A stretch of 64,000 bases of DNA from Rhizobium leguminosarum (GTDB lineage Bacteria > Pseudomonadota > Alphaproteobacteria > Rhizobiales > Rhizobiaceae), in NCBI RefSeq assembly GCF_001679785.1, contig NZ_CP016286.1, positions 2,480,001 to 2,544,000 of the forward strand. The letters run 5' to 3'. The stretch's first letter is position 1. Every line of letters starts with the position of its first letter. A program made the position numbers and the translations under genes. This document shows positions 53,720 through 62,454 of the stretch, in pieces. Below the pieces are notes generated by a model that made no database searches, was not told where the DNA came from, and saw only the letters and a list, made by a program, of their open reading frames with translations.

Positions 53720-54979
53720 ATGGCACCCGCAACCGGCAACGCCGTGCTTGAAAACTGGACGACCCGCGCCTATCACCGCGGCTGGCTGCTGACCCAGGCG
53801 AACGGTCTCTTCGATTTCTTCCAGCACAATTCGGTCAACCCCAAGGGCGGCTTCTACGATCTCGACGACGAAGGCAGGCCTCTCGACGCCGAGGGCCAGG
53901 TCCGCGACATCCATATCGCGGCGCGCGCCGTGCATTGCTTCTCGATCGGCGCCCTGCTCGGCCGCCCCGGTGCTGCCGATGTCGTCGACCACGGCATGGA
54001 CTATATCTGGAACCACCACCGCGACCGGAAAAACGGCGGCTATTTATGGTCGCTCAACAATGACGGTCCCGTCGATTCCAACAAGCAGGGCTATGGCCAT
54101 GCTTTCGTGCTGCTCGCCGCCTCATCGGCAAAGACGATCGGCCATCCGCTTGCCGACGGCATGCTCGCCGATATCACCGAGATCCTCAACACGAAGTTCT
54201 GGGAGGCGAAACACGGCGCGATTGCCGAGGAATTCACCGCCGACTGGCAACCGCTCGATGGCGGCGCCTATCGCGGCCAGAACTCCAACATGCACCTGAC
54301 CGAAGCGCTGATGGCCGCCTTCGAAGCCACCGGCGACAGGCAGTACCTCACCAAGGCCGAAAGCATCGCCGATCTCGTCATCCGCCGCGTCGCCGGCTCG
54401 GTCGATTGGCGCGTCGCCGAGCATTTCGACGCCGAATGGAATCTCGACAAGGCTTACTACCATCCGAATGAAATGTTCCGCCCGGCCGGCACGACGCCCG
54501 GCCACTGGCTGGAATGGGCCCGGCTCATCCTGCAGCTCTGGGCGCTCGGCGGCAAACGCATCGAGTGGATGCCGGATGCGGCCAAGGCGCTCTTCGCCCA
54601 ATCCATGGCGCTCGGCTGGGACAATGACAAGAGCGGCTTCTTCTATACGCTCGATTGGGACGACAAGCCCGCCAAGCGCAACAAGCTCTGGTGGCCAGCC
54701 TGCGAAGGCGCGGCTGCTGCACATTTCCTCAACGAGCACCTACCGAGCGATTTCCATGAAGAGAGCTACCGCAAGATCTGGAACGTGATCGAGCGCGCCT
54801 TCATCGACCATAAGAACGGCGGTTGGCATGAGGAACTGACGGAAGATCTCCTCCCCTCTCACTCGCTCTTCCCCGGCAAGGGCGATATCTACCACGCGCT
54901 GCAGGCCTGCCTCATCCCGCTCTACCCTGCAACGGGCAGCCTGACAAAGGGCATCACTGAGGCCGGCGGCAAGATCTGA
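53720..54979 (+). CDS. AGE-family N-acylglucosamine 2-epimerase / mannose isomerase-like protein
   Basis: 419 aa, the size of AGE-family barrels. Features are FFQHNSVNPKGGFYDLDDEG with the substrate-site segment, RDIHIAARAVHCFSIGALLG with a catalytic-type His, HLTEALMAAFEATGD, and a C-terminal KNGGWHEELTEDLLPS holding another His. Members epimerise GlcNAc/ManNAc or isomerise mannose and sulfo-sugars; sequence alone does not separate these. GGAGGAG precedes the ATG. It is transcribed away from metH and meets the convergent lipoprotein gene after only nine bases. Confidence 0.88.
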   Translation: MAPATGNAVLENWTTRAYHRGWLLTQANGLFDFFQHNSVNPKGGFYDLDDEGRPLDAEGQVRDIHIAARAVHCFSIGALLGRPGAADVVDHGMDYIWNHHRDRKNGGYLWSLNNDGPVDSNKQGYGHAFVLLAASSAKTIGHPLADGMLADITEILNTKFWEAKHGAIAEEFTADWQPLDGGAYRGQNSNMHLTEALMAAFEATGDRQYLTKAESIADLVIRRVAGSVDWRVAEHFDAEWNLDKAYYHPNEMFRPAGTTPGHWLEWARLILQLWALGGKRIEWMPDAAKALFAQSMALGWDNDKSGFFYTLDWDDKPAKRNKLWWPACEGAAAAHFLNEHLPSDFHEESYRKIWNVIERAFIDHKNGGWHEELTEDLLPSHSLFPGKGDIYHALQACLIPLYPATGSLTKGITEAGGKI

Positions 54980-54988
54980 GGCCGAAGA

Positions 54989-55612
54989 TCAGTAGCCCGG
55001 CGCCGGCAGTTCGGCGTTCGGGTTCCGCTGGAACCATTCGACATCCTCGTTGACGCGGTCGAGTTCGTCCTGCACGTCGCGCTGGTCGCGGCGGATGTCG
55101 TGCAGGTCGTCTTCCAGATCTTCGATCCGCCGGCGCAGTTCCGACCGGTCACCTTCCTTGGCATCCCTCAGCTTGTCGGAGAGCTCGTCGATGCTGGTCT
55201 CCTTGAAACTGTAGTCGTTCTGCATCGAGCTGAGGCGCGCCTGCAGCTCGTGCTGCTTGCTGCCGAGACCGAAGCCACGCAGGAAACCGGGCGCGGTCTG
55301 GGGTGGGCAGACATTGGCGTAGCCGCTGCCCGCCTGGCCGCGCGCAAGCCCGCTGAGCGGCGTGCAATAGCGCACGAGACCGGCCTGATACCCCTGAAAC
55401 CAGATCGTCTGATCGGGCACGATCTTGACCCGCTCGCAGGATTTCGCATGTGCAGCGAAGCGCTGTTGCGGCTCGTGGCCCGCCGCCCCGTCGCTTTCGC
55501 CGATCACCCGCCAGTCAGCGGCGACGCATTCCTCCTTGGACAGCGTGTTGCAGGAGACAAGGAAAAGGCCGAAGCCGATGGTAGCGGCAAGCGCAAGGAA
55601 CAAGCGGATCAT
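54989..55612 (-). CDS. DUF2799-type lipoprotein with C-terminal coiled coil
   Basis: 207 aa. The lipoprotein signal is MIRLFLALAATIGFGLFLVSC (lipobox LVSC). The central part has EECVAADWRVIGESDGAAG and FQGYQAGLVRYCTPLSG, which match DUF2799 proteins. Residues about 130-195 form a charged coiled coil (ELQARLSSMQNDYSF through DIRRDQRDVQDELDRV). The function is unknown; an envelope scaffold role is possible. ATG 55612 is chosen since it begins the signal. Confidence 0.83.
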   Translation of the reverse strand: MIRLFLALAATIGFGLFLVSCNTLSKEECVAADWRVIGESDGAAGHEPQQRFAAHAKSCERVKIVPDQTIWFQGYQAGLVRYCTPLSGLARGQAGSGYANVCPPQTAPGFLRGFGLGSKQHELQARLSSMQNDYSFKETSIDELSDKLRDAKEGDRSELRRRIEDLEDDLHDIRRDQRDVQDELDRVNEDVEWFQRNPNAELPAPGY

Positions 55613-55744
55613 GGCGTCCCGGGGTAAATGAGGAGTGCGATGCCGCAGCTTAGCCGCAGGACAAGTCCGCGTCACCGGCACGGCGACGCGAATTTGCAGT
55701 TTTCATGGCTTTTTTCTGTCAAAATTACGGCGAAAGAGGCCGCA

Positions 55745-56242
55745 TCAAAGCGGTGGGGCGAGCCGCAGCGTATCCAGATCCTTGGCGAGCATCAGCGCCA
55801 GCGCCTCGACCGCGAGATTGTGGTCGTCACGCTGCGGCAGTCCCGAGACGGTGACGGCGCCGATGCAGCCGCTGCCCTTGACATTGATCGGGAAACTGCC
55901 GCCATGCGGCGCATAGTCGGCGCCGGAAAGCCCGTTATCCTCGACCGTCTTGCCATCTTTCTGCAGCTTCAGACCGGAGGCATAGCTGCTGCGGAAATAA
56001 CGCAGCACCATGTTGCGCTTGCGGCGGACCCAATTGACGTTGTCGGGCGTCACACCCGGGAGTGCCGCATAGAAAACGGGCATCGAATGCAGGGTCACGT
56101 CGATCGCGATGCCGAGGCCGCGCTCGGTGGCGAGTTCCTGCAGGAGCTTGCCGAGCTGCCATGCTGTCGTCAGGTCGAAGGCGTCGAAGCTCAGCACTTT
56201 CTCCTGCTCCGCGATCCGGCTGAGATCGTCCTCGATTGTCAT
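55745..56242 (-). CDS. UPF0303 family (heme-degrading-domain-like) protein
   Basis: 165 aa. The family pattern is LGKLLQELATERGLGIAIDVTL, then VNWVRRKRNMVLRYFRSSY and APHGGSFPINVKGSGCIGAVTVSGLPQRDDHNLAVEAL. These GlcG/HbpS-fold proteins include heme-binding members, but UPF0303 itself has no agreed function. ATG 56242 begins the conserved part; a frame to 56311 is not supported. Confidence 0.85.
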   Translation of the reverse strand: MTIEDDLSRIAEQEKVLSFDAFDLTTAWQLGKLLQELATERGLGIAIDVTLHSMPVFYAALPGVTPDNVNWVRRKRNMVLRYFRSSYASGLKLQKDGKTVEDNGLSGADYAPHGGSFPINVKGSGCIGAVTVSGLPQRDDHNLAVEALALMLAKDLDTLRLAPPL

Positions 56243-56328
56243 GGGTAAAGCGCTCCTCTGCCGCGATGATCCGTGCAGACCATTCTCGCGGGGAGCAAAA
56301 AAGTAAAGCAAAAACTTGGGCCTACCCC

Positions 56329-56431
56329 TGGAGCAATTCCAGCAAAACTGCGCAGCGATTTTGCGTCAGGAATTGCGCGAAGACAAAGAGATAGAGCATT
56401 TTCGTCACTCGAAGAAAACGGAAACGCTCTG
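56329..56431. repeat. Dispersed palindromic repeat, related copy 3
   Basis: It starts CTGGAGCAATTCCAGC, has the core CAAAACTGCGCAGCGATTTT, and ends GGAAACGCTCTG. The core lines up with GCAAAAGTGTGCAGCGGTTT in copy 1, so it is a diverged member of the same group. It lies just after the flavin reductase stop codon. Confidence 0.72.
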
Positions 56432-56433
56432 CG

Positions 56434-57045
56434 TCAGAGCTTCGGCGTCAGCATCTCGAAACGGTCGCGGATGGTGGCGCAGGTATCGCCGCCGAGCCTC
56501 GCGATGGCATCGACCGCGGCCGGATCGACATGCAGCCTTTGGGGATCGACGACACCGTCACGGTAATGTGCATAGACGATCTCGCCCATGACGATCTGCC
56601 GCGAGCGGCCGAGCTCCAGCGTTACATGCCGTCTGCATTCGAAGGCGGCCGGCGCCTCGGCGATGAAGGGCGAAGCCACCTTCTCGCCCGGCATCGCCGT
56701 CAGGCCTGCTTGCTTCAACTCGTCGACACCGCGCGGATATCTGGCGCCGCAGACATGCATCGCCTCGGCAATCGCGAAGGAGACGATATTGACCGTGAAC
56801 ACCTCGGTCATGCGGATATTGTGGCCGGTGTCCTTGAACGACATGTCGGCATTGTTCTCGACCCCGATCGCAAGAATCGGCGGATCGGCCGAAAGGCAGT
56901 TGAAGAAGCTGAAGGGCGCCGCGTTGATCCGGCCGCTCTCGTCAACCGTCGTCACCAGCGCAATCGGCCGCGGAATGATCGTGCCGATCATCAGCTTGTA
57001 GCGTTCGCGCTCGGTGAGCTGCTTGAAATCGAAGGAAACGGACAT
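56434..57045 (-). CDS. Flavin reductase family protein
   Basis: 203 aa. The flavin-binding split barrel shows YKLMIGTIIPRPIALVTTVDESG and AAPFSFFNCLSADPPILAIGV, with NIVSFAIAEAMHVCG. It is usually an FMN/NAD(P)H reductase or a partner of a monooxygenase; no monooxygenase gene is close. It is the last gene of the Pot-type ABC / racemase set. Whether it feeds that pathway is unknown. Confidence 0.87.
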   Translation of the reverse strand: MSVSFDFKQLTERERYKLMIGTIIPRPIALVTTVDESGRINAAPFSFFNCLSADPPILAIGVENNADMSFKDTGHNIRMTEVFTVNIVSFAIAEAMHVCGARYPRGVDELKQAGLTAMPGEKVASPFIAEAPAAFECRRHVTLELGRSRQIVMGEIVYAHYRDGVVDPQRLHVDPAAVDAIARLGGDTCATIRDRFEMLTPKL

Positions 57046-57081
57046 CGGTTCAGCCGGCCGCCCGGATCGGGGAGAAACCGC

Positions 57082-57792
57082 TCATCGCCCGGTAAAAGGT
57101 TTCGGCAACGGCGAAGCATAGGAGCCGCGCTTGCTGGTGGAAAGTCCGAGCGACACCAGCGCTTCGGCCTGCTTGACGGCGGCGGCAACGCCATCGACGA
57201 CAGGCACGCCGTAGATCTCCTGCAGCTCGCGCGCCAGATCGGTCATGCCGGCACAACCGAGCACGATCGCCTCGGCGCCGTCTTCCAAAAGCGCCCGCTC
57301 GATCTCGGCCCTCAGTTTGCCGATCGCGCCGGAGGCCTGATCTTCCAGCTCCAGCACCGGGATGTCGGAGGCGCGCACCTTGGCGCGGTCGCCCATGCCG
57401 TAGCGGCGCACCAGATTGTCGATCAGCACCCGCGAGCGCTCCAGCGTCGTCACCACGGTGAAGCGCTGCGCCAGGAAGCCCGCCGTCACCACCGCGGATT
57501 CGCAAAGCCCGAGGATCGGCACATCGGCGAAGGTTCGTGCCGCTTCGAGCCCGGTATCGTCGAAGCAGGCGATAACAGCCGCGTCATAACCCACACCCTG
57601 CCGCTCCTTGAGTTCGGCGAGCAGGCCGGGGATCGCTAAGGCCCCGTCGTAATGCCCCTCGATGGAAACCGGCCCCATGCGCGAGGTGGCCGCGATGATC
57701 TCCGTGCCGGATGCCGCCACAGCACGCGCGGCGGTGGCGGCCTTCTCGGTCATGGAGGCCGTGGTGTTCGGATTGACGATGAGGATGCGCAT
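57082..57792 (-). CDS. Hydantoin/aspartate-glutamate racemase family protein
   Basis: 236 aa. It opens MRILIVNPNTTASMTEKAA, the hydantoin-racemase signature, and has both catalytic-type cysteines: AVIACFDDTGLEAA (first) and AIVLGCAGMTDLARELQ (second). Such enzymes racemise 5-substituted hydantoins or related amino acid derivatives. It lies one base after the permease stop, so it belongs to the ABC operon and probably processes what that imports. Confidence 0.88.
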   Translation of the reverse strand: MRILIVNPNTTASMTEKAATAARAVAASGTEIIAATSRMGPVSIEGHYDGALAIPGLLAELKERQGVGYDAAVIACFDDTGLEAARTFADVPILGLCESAVVTAGFLAQRFTVVTTLERSRVLIDNLVRRYGMGDRAKVRASDIPVLELEDQASGAIGKLRAEIERALLEDGAEAIVLGCAGMTDLARELQEIYGVPVVDGVAAAVKQAEALVSLGLSTSKRGSYASPLPKPFTGR

Positions 57793-57793
57793 G

Positions 57794-58615
57794 TCAGTTT
57801 ATCTTTGCCTGCCGCCGGCTGAGCATCGTCATGATGCCGAGTGCGATGAGAATGATGGTGAAGGAAAACAACGTCGTCACCGTGCCGAGCGCATAGAGCA
57901 CAGGCGTCGTGACGTTGGTCGTCATGCCGTAGATTTCGAGCGGCAGCGTGTTGTAGGTGCCTGATGTCATCAGCGTGCGGGCGAATTCGTCATAGGAGAG
58001 CGTGAAGCCGAACAGTCCGACGCCGACGAGGCTCGGGGCGATCATCGGCAGCACGACATGGCGGAACGTCTGCCAGGAGCTGGCGCCGAGGTCGCGCGCC
58101 GCCTCTTCATAGGCCGGCGAGAAGCGGTTGAAGACCGCAAACATGATCAACACGCCAAAGGGCAGCGTCCAGGTCAGATGTGCACCGAAGGCCGACGAAT
58201 ACCAGGCGGGTTTCAGCCCTCCCTGCTGGAAGACGACACCGATGCCGAGCGAGATGATGATCGACGGCACCACAAGGCTGGCGACCGTGGCATAGAACAG
58301 CGCCGTCGAACCGCGGAATCGGCGTCGGAAGGCAAGGCCGGCGAGCAGCGACACGACAACGGTCACGGCCATCACCATCAGCCCGAGGGTGAAGGAGCGG
58401 CGGAATGATGCGCCGAAATCGCCGACCGCCTGCTTCTCGAACAGGTTGAAGAACCAGTGCGTGGAAACGCCATTCATCGGGAAGGTCAGGCCGCCGTCCG
58501 GCCCCTGGAAGGAGAGGATCAGAATCGCCGAGAGCGGGCCGTAGAGGAACAGCACGAAGACAATGAAGAAGAGCGCCAGCAGGTAGAATTCCAGGCCGCG
58601 TTTTTCGTGGCTCAT
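57794..58615 (-). CDS. ABC transporter permease (PotC-like)
   Basis: 273 aa with six membrane segments, starting LEFYLLALFFIVFVLFLYGPLSAILILSF. The EAA loop is YEEAARDLGASSWQTFRHVVLPMIAPS. ATG 58615 has AAGGAG upstream; a frame to 58645 overlaps the preceding gene. Partner of the permease ending one base upstream. Confidence 0.9.
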   Translation of the reverse strand: MSHEKRGLEFYLLALFFIVFVLFLYGPLSAILILSFQGPDGGLTFPMNGVSTHWFFNLFEKQAVGDFGASFRRSFTLGLMVMAVTVVVSLLAGLAFRRRFRGSTALFYATVASLVVPSIIISLGIGVVFQQGGLKPAWYSSAFGAHLTWTLPFGVLIMFAVFNRFSPAYEEAARDLGASSWQTFRHVVLPMIAPSLVGVGLFGFTLSYDEFARTLMTSGTYNTLPLEIYGMTTNVTTPVLYALGTVTTLFSFTIILIALGIMTMLSRRQAKIN

Positions 58616-58616
58616 C

Positions 58617-59531
58617 TCAAAGCTCCTTTCGGATGTCGACGACACGCAGGATGGCCGCGACCATCAAGAGCACGACGGCGAGCAGCACCACCGCATTGGC
58701 GGCAGCGGCCGGATATTGCAGCAGCGACATCTGGTTCTTCATCATCAGCGCCACCGAGGCGCTCTGGCCGCCGGACATCACCTGCACCGTAGAAAAGTCA
58801 GCCATGACGAGCGTGACGACGAAGATCGTGCCTATCGCCATGCCGGGTTTGGCGAGCGGGATGACGACATTCCACAGCACCTGCCAGCCCGACGCGCCGG
58901 CATCGCGCGCCGCCTCGAACAGCGACCGGTCGATGCGCATCAGCGTGTTGAAGATCGGCGTCACCATGAACAGCGTATAGAGATGCACCATGGCGAGCAC
59001 GACGGCGAAATCGGAATAGAGCAGCCATTCGATCGGCTGCGGGATGATGCCCATCTTGATCAGCGTCGAATTGACGAGGCCGTTGCGCCCGAGCACCGGG
59101 ATCCACGAGATCATGCGGATGATGTTCGACGTCATGAACGGCACGGTGCAGACAAGGAAGAGGATCATCTGCGTCGATGTCTTGCGGATGTGGAAGGCCA
59201 GGAAATAGGCGACCCAGAAGCCGATGACGAGCGTCAGCGCCCAGACGATCGCGGTGAATTTCAACGTGTTGAGATAGATCTTCCACGTCACCCACGAACC
59301 GAGCGTGTCGGTGTAGTTCATCGTCAGGAAATCGGGATAGAGACCGGCAAAGTCGTAGTCCCAGAAGCTGACGACGGCGATCATGGCGATCGGCAACAGG
59401 AAGAACAAGCCGAGAACGACGAACAGCGGCGTCGCCTGGAGATAGGAGATCGCCGATGGGGAAAGCTTCAGTCCGCGCCCGCCGCGCGCGCCCTGGCCAT
59501 CCTCCTCCGTTTCCGCTGCGATGGTCGCCAT
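58617..59531 (-). CDS. ABC transporter permease (PotB-like)
   Basis: 304 aa with six membrane segments, beginning after a polar N terminus with ATPLFVVLGLFFLLPIAMIAVVSFW. The EAA loop is LFEAARDAGASGWQVLWNVVIPLAKPG. It is separated from the binding-protein gene by a perfect 35-base inverted repeat. It likely forms the channel with the PotC-like subunit. Confidence 0.9.
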   Translation of the reverse strand: MATIAAETEEDGQGARGGRGLKLSPSAISYLQATPLFVVLGLFFLLPIAMIAVVSFWDYDFAGLYPDFLTMNYTDTLGSWVTWKIYLNTLKFTAIVWALTLVIGFWVAYFLAFHIRKTSTQMILFLVCTVPFMTSNIIRMISWIPVLGRNGLVNSTLIKMGIIPQPIEWLLYSDFAVVLAMVHLYTLFMVTPIFNTLMRIDRSLFEAARDAGASGWQVLWNVVIPLAKPGMAIGTIFVVTLVMADFSTVQVMSGGQSASVALMMKNQMSLLQYPAAAANAVVLLAVVLLMVAAILRVVDIRKEL

Positions 59532-59589
59532 CCCTTACCCTTTCGGAAGCTCGTCATTCATCCGGTCGTTAAAGAGAGGGCTCGAGAAG

Positions 59590-59733
59590 TCCCCTCCCCA
59601 ACCCTCCCCACAAGGGGGAGGGAGTATCTTTGCCGCGCCGCCTCCGAACCTCCTCCCCACAGGAGGAAGGAGTGTCCTTGCCGCACCGCCTCTCCAGGCT
59701 CCCTCCCCCTTGTGGGGAGGGTTGGGGAGGGGA
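59590..59733. repeat. Perfect 35-bp inverted repeat between binding protein and permease genes
   Basis: 59590-59624 is exactly complementary to 59699-59733, with 74 bases between that hold a further partial copy (CCTCCTCCCCACAGGAGG). The arms are pyrimidine/purine-strand biased. It begins 13 bases after the binding-protein stop codon on the minus strand, so it probably forms a long mRNA stem. Confidence 0.88.
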
Positions 59734-59746
59734 AAACGACAATCGC

Positions 59747-61045
59747 TTAGGCCGCGATGAACTCGTTCCAGCGGCGGACCATGTAGCGGTCTTCGTCCAT
59801 CACCGAGTTCCAGCAGGCGACAGCACCCATGCGGGCTTCGAAGGAGCCGCCGTCGCGAACGGCGCCGGCCTTCTCCATGACCTTGCCCTCAGGCGACATG
59901 ATGTCGCCGGTTGCAGCCTTGCCCTCGATCCAGTAGCCCCACTCGTCCGCCGTCATGAAGTTCTTGGCGGTGTCCATGCAGGCGGAATAGTAACCCTGGC
60001 GGTTGAGATAGCCGCCGACCCAGCCCGATGTGTACCAGTTGATGTATTCATAGGCGGCGTCGAGCTGCGCGCCCTTGAGGTGCGAAGCAAGGCCGAGACC
60101 ACCGCCCCAGGCGCGATAGCCTTCCTTGAGCGGCTGATACTTGCAGGCGATGCCCTTGGAGCGGACGGCGGCAACGGCCGGCGACCACATCGACTGGATG
60201 ACGACTTCGCCCGACGCCATCAGGTTCACCGACTCGTCAAAGCTCTTCCAGAAGGCGCGGAACTGGCCGTCGCCCTTGGCCTTGATCAGGAATTCGATCG
60301 TCTTGTCGATCTCTTCCTTGGTCATGTTGCCCTTGTCGGCATATTTGATGTTGCCCATGGCTTCCATGATCATCGCGGCATCCATGATGCCGATCGATGG
60401 AATGTTGAGGATCGAGGTCTTGCCCTTGAACTTCGGATCCATGATGTCGGCCCAGCTGGTGATGTCGCGGCCCACGAGATCGGGGCGAATACCGAGCGTG
60501 TCGGCATTGTAGATGGTCGGAACCATCGTCATCCACTGCGTCGCCTCCTTGGCGAACTTCTTGGAATCCTGCGCTTCGACGAAGCCGACCGTGTGCGGCG
60601 CCGTGCCTTGGGCGATGACGCTGTCTGCCTTCAGCTTGCCGTTGATGAACAGCGGCACGATCTTGTCGTAATATTTCAGCTTCTTGACGTCCATCGGCTG
60701 CATGACGCCGGTCGGGAACACCTTCTTGGCGATCCAGTATTCGATGTCGGCGATGTCGTAGCTGTCGGGCTGGGTGACGGCGCGCTGGGCGGCGGCGTCG
60801 GAATCGGTCGCCGTCATCTCCAGCGTGATGCCGAGATCGGCCTTGCACTTCTCGGCGATGGCATTGATGTTCGAAACGCCGGTGCCGAACTGGCGAAGCG
60901 TGATGTTCGTCTGCGCCCAGATGGTGGGAAAGCCGGTGATGGCGCCGGAGCCGGCGATGGCGCCGACGGCGGCAGCACCCGTCTTCAGCAGCGCGCGGCG
61001 GGAAAGCCCCTTCTCCGCCTTGGTCGATGTCGTTTCAGTCGTCAT
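59747..61045 (-). CDS. Tat-exported ABC transporter substrate-binding protein
   Basis: 432 aa. A twin-arginine signal is visible (LSRRALLKTGAAAVGAIAGSG, near residues 14-35), unusual among sugar or amino acid binding proteins and suggesting folding before export. The mature part is PotD-like: NITLRQFGTGVSNINAIAEKC, YDIADIEYWIAKKVFP, KGKTSILNIPSIG, and GLGLASHLKGAQLDAAYEYINWYTSG. It delivers a ligand, likely polyamine-like or a hydantoin/ureide given the racemase, to the two permeases. Confidence 0.88.
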   Translation of the reverse strand: MTTETTSTKAEKGLSRRALLKTGAAAVGAIAGSGAITGFPTIWAQTNITLRQFGTGVSNINAIAEKCKADLGITLEMTATDSDAAAQRAVTQPDSYDIADIEYWIAKKVFPTGVMQPMDVKKLKYYDKIVPLFINGKLKADSVIAQGTAPHTVGFVEAQDSKKFAKEATQWMTMVPTIYNADTLGIRPDLVGRDITSWADIMDPKFKGKTSILNIPSIGIMDAAMIMEAMGNIKYADKGNMTKEEIDKTIEFLIKAKGDGQFRAFWKSFDESVNLMASGEVVIQSMWSPAVAAVRSKGIACKYQPLKEGYRAWGGGLGLASHLKGAQLDAAYEYINWYTSGWVGGYLNRQGYYSACMDTAKNFMTADEWGYWIEGKAATGDIMSPEGKVMEKAGAVRDGGSFEARMGAVACWNSVMDEDRYMVRRWNEFIAA

Positions 61046-61099
61046 GTCAGTTCCCCTTTTCTTGGATATGGAAGGTTCAGTGTTCTTGATGGTGATGGC

Positions 61100-62188
61100 T
61101 CATGCGGAAGAGCGGCCGAGAAGCACGGCATCCTCGAGCGCCCAGCTGAGCGAGACGCTGTCGCCGACGGCGACCGGTCGGGCGAAATATTCGCCGTCGT
61201 CGGCAATGACGGTGAAGTCGTCGCTGCCGGCGCCGATAACGGTGATCTTCACGGAAGAGCCGCGATATTCGATGTTGGAGACGATGCCGTCGAAGCCGAG
61301 CGTCCATTCGGTCGCCACCTGCAGGCGCACGCGGTCGGTGCGGATACCGATATCGACGGGCTCTCCGACTTCCCTGCCCGTCCCGCGCACGGAAAAGCTC
61401 TGGCCTTCCGGCACGGTCATGACGAGCACGCCGTTCTCGCTCGAGGTCACCCGGCCGGACAGCACGTTGTGGTCGCCCATGAACCGCGCGACGAAGGCCG
61501 TCGCCGGCCGCTCGAAGACCTCGCGCGGGGCTGCCGCCTGCTCGATCCGGCCGTCATTCATGATGACGATGACGTCGGCGAGCGCCATTGCCTCTTCCTG
61601 GCTGTGGGTGACGTGCACGAAGGTGATGCCGAGCGACTTCTGGAGTTTCTTGAGTTCGGCACGCATGCGGATCTTCAGGAACGGATCGAGCGCCGACAGC
61701 GGCTCGTCGAGCAGCAGCGCTTCCGGATCGGTGATCAGCGCGCGCGCCAGCGCCACGCGCTGCTGCTGGCCGCCCGAAAGCTGGGCCGGACGCCTGGCGG
61801 CATAGGCCTCCATCTGCATCAGCTTCAGCATCTCGAGCGCCTTGGCCTGCCGCTCTTGCTTGTCGACGCCCTTCATCTTCAGGCTGAAAGCGACGTTGTC
61901 GATCAAATCGAGATGCGGGAACAGCGCGTAGGACTGGAACATCATCGCCGTGCCGCGCCTGGCCGGCGGAAAATCGGTGACGACGACATTGCCGAGCCTG
62001 ATGTCGCCCGACGAGATGCTCTCATGGCCGGCGATCATGCGCAGCGTCGAAGTCTTGCCGCAGCCCGACGGGCCGAGGAAGCAGCAATAGGAGCCGGCCG
62101 GAATCTTCAGGCTGATCGCATGGACCGCCGTCGTCGCGCCATAGACCTTCGAAACGGATACTATATCGATCTCTGCCGCTTTCGACAT
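61100..62188 (-). CDS. ABC transporter ATP-binding protein (PotA-like)
   Basis: 362 aa. Walker A GPSGCGKTS is near residue 40, signature LSGGQQQRVALARALI, Walker B ALLLDEPLSALDPFL, H-loop THSQEEAMAL, and a C-terminal TOBE domain (IGIRTDRVRLQVATEW). ATG 62188 has GGGGAAGG upstream. It is the first gene of the operon, followed by binding protein, two permeases, racemase and flavin reductase, and is divergent from the GntR gene. Confidence 0.9.
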   Translation of the reverse strand: MSKAAEIDIVSVSKVYGATTAVHAISLKIPAGSYCCFLGPSGCGKTSTLRMIAGHESISSGDIRLGNVVVTDFPPARRGTAMMFQSYALFPHLDLIDNVAFSLKMKGVDKQERQAKALEMLKLMQMEAYAARRPAQLSGGQQQRVALARALITDPEALLLDEPLSALDPFLKIRMRAELKKLQKSLGITFVHVTHSQEEAMALADVIVIMNDGRIEQAAAPREVFERPATAFVARFMGDHNVLSGRVTSSENGVLVMTVPEGQSFSVRGTGREVGEPVDIGIRTDRVRLQVATEWTLGFDGIVSNIEYRGSSVKITVIGAGSDDFTVIADDGEYFARPVAVGDSVSLSWALEDAVLLGRSSA

Positions 62189-62358
62189 CTGCCTTCCCCT
62201 GTTCGGAAAAGACGATGCATCTGCCGTGCCAGACTCCGTTTCTTGAAGCAAGCCATTGCAAAATAAGGATTTTATCAAAACCGCCATTGAGAGAGCAAAT
62301 TATAGGCGCAGCGCTATCTGCACATGATTTAGGCTATCGTGCGCAATTTGTGCAAAAC

Positions 62359-62370
62359 ATCGTATACAAT
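62359..62370. promoter_or_regulatory. Candidate GntR (FCD) operator ATCGTATACAAT
   Basis: The GTATAC centre with flanking TNG/CNA fits the TNGTNNNACNA-like sites of FadR/VanR regulators. It lies between the divergent ABC operon and the regulator, 85 bases before the regulator ATG. Confidence 0.5.
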
Positions 62371-62454
62371 CTAACCACCATTTCGGGCACAAATTCTGTT
62401 TAACTTTTGCTGCGAACACGGATATGCTTTGCCGACCATCGGGAAATAAATTTC

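Noticed and set aside
59630..62266. 878-codon open frame on the plus strand
   Set aside because: Antisense of the binding-protein and ATPase genes, and crosses the intergenic inverted repeat; no recognisable domain.
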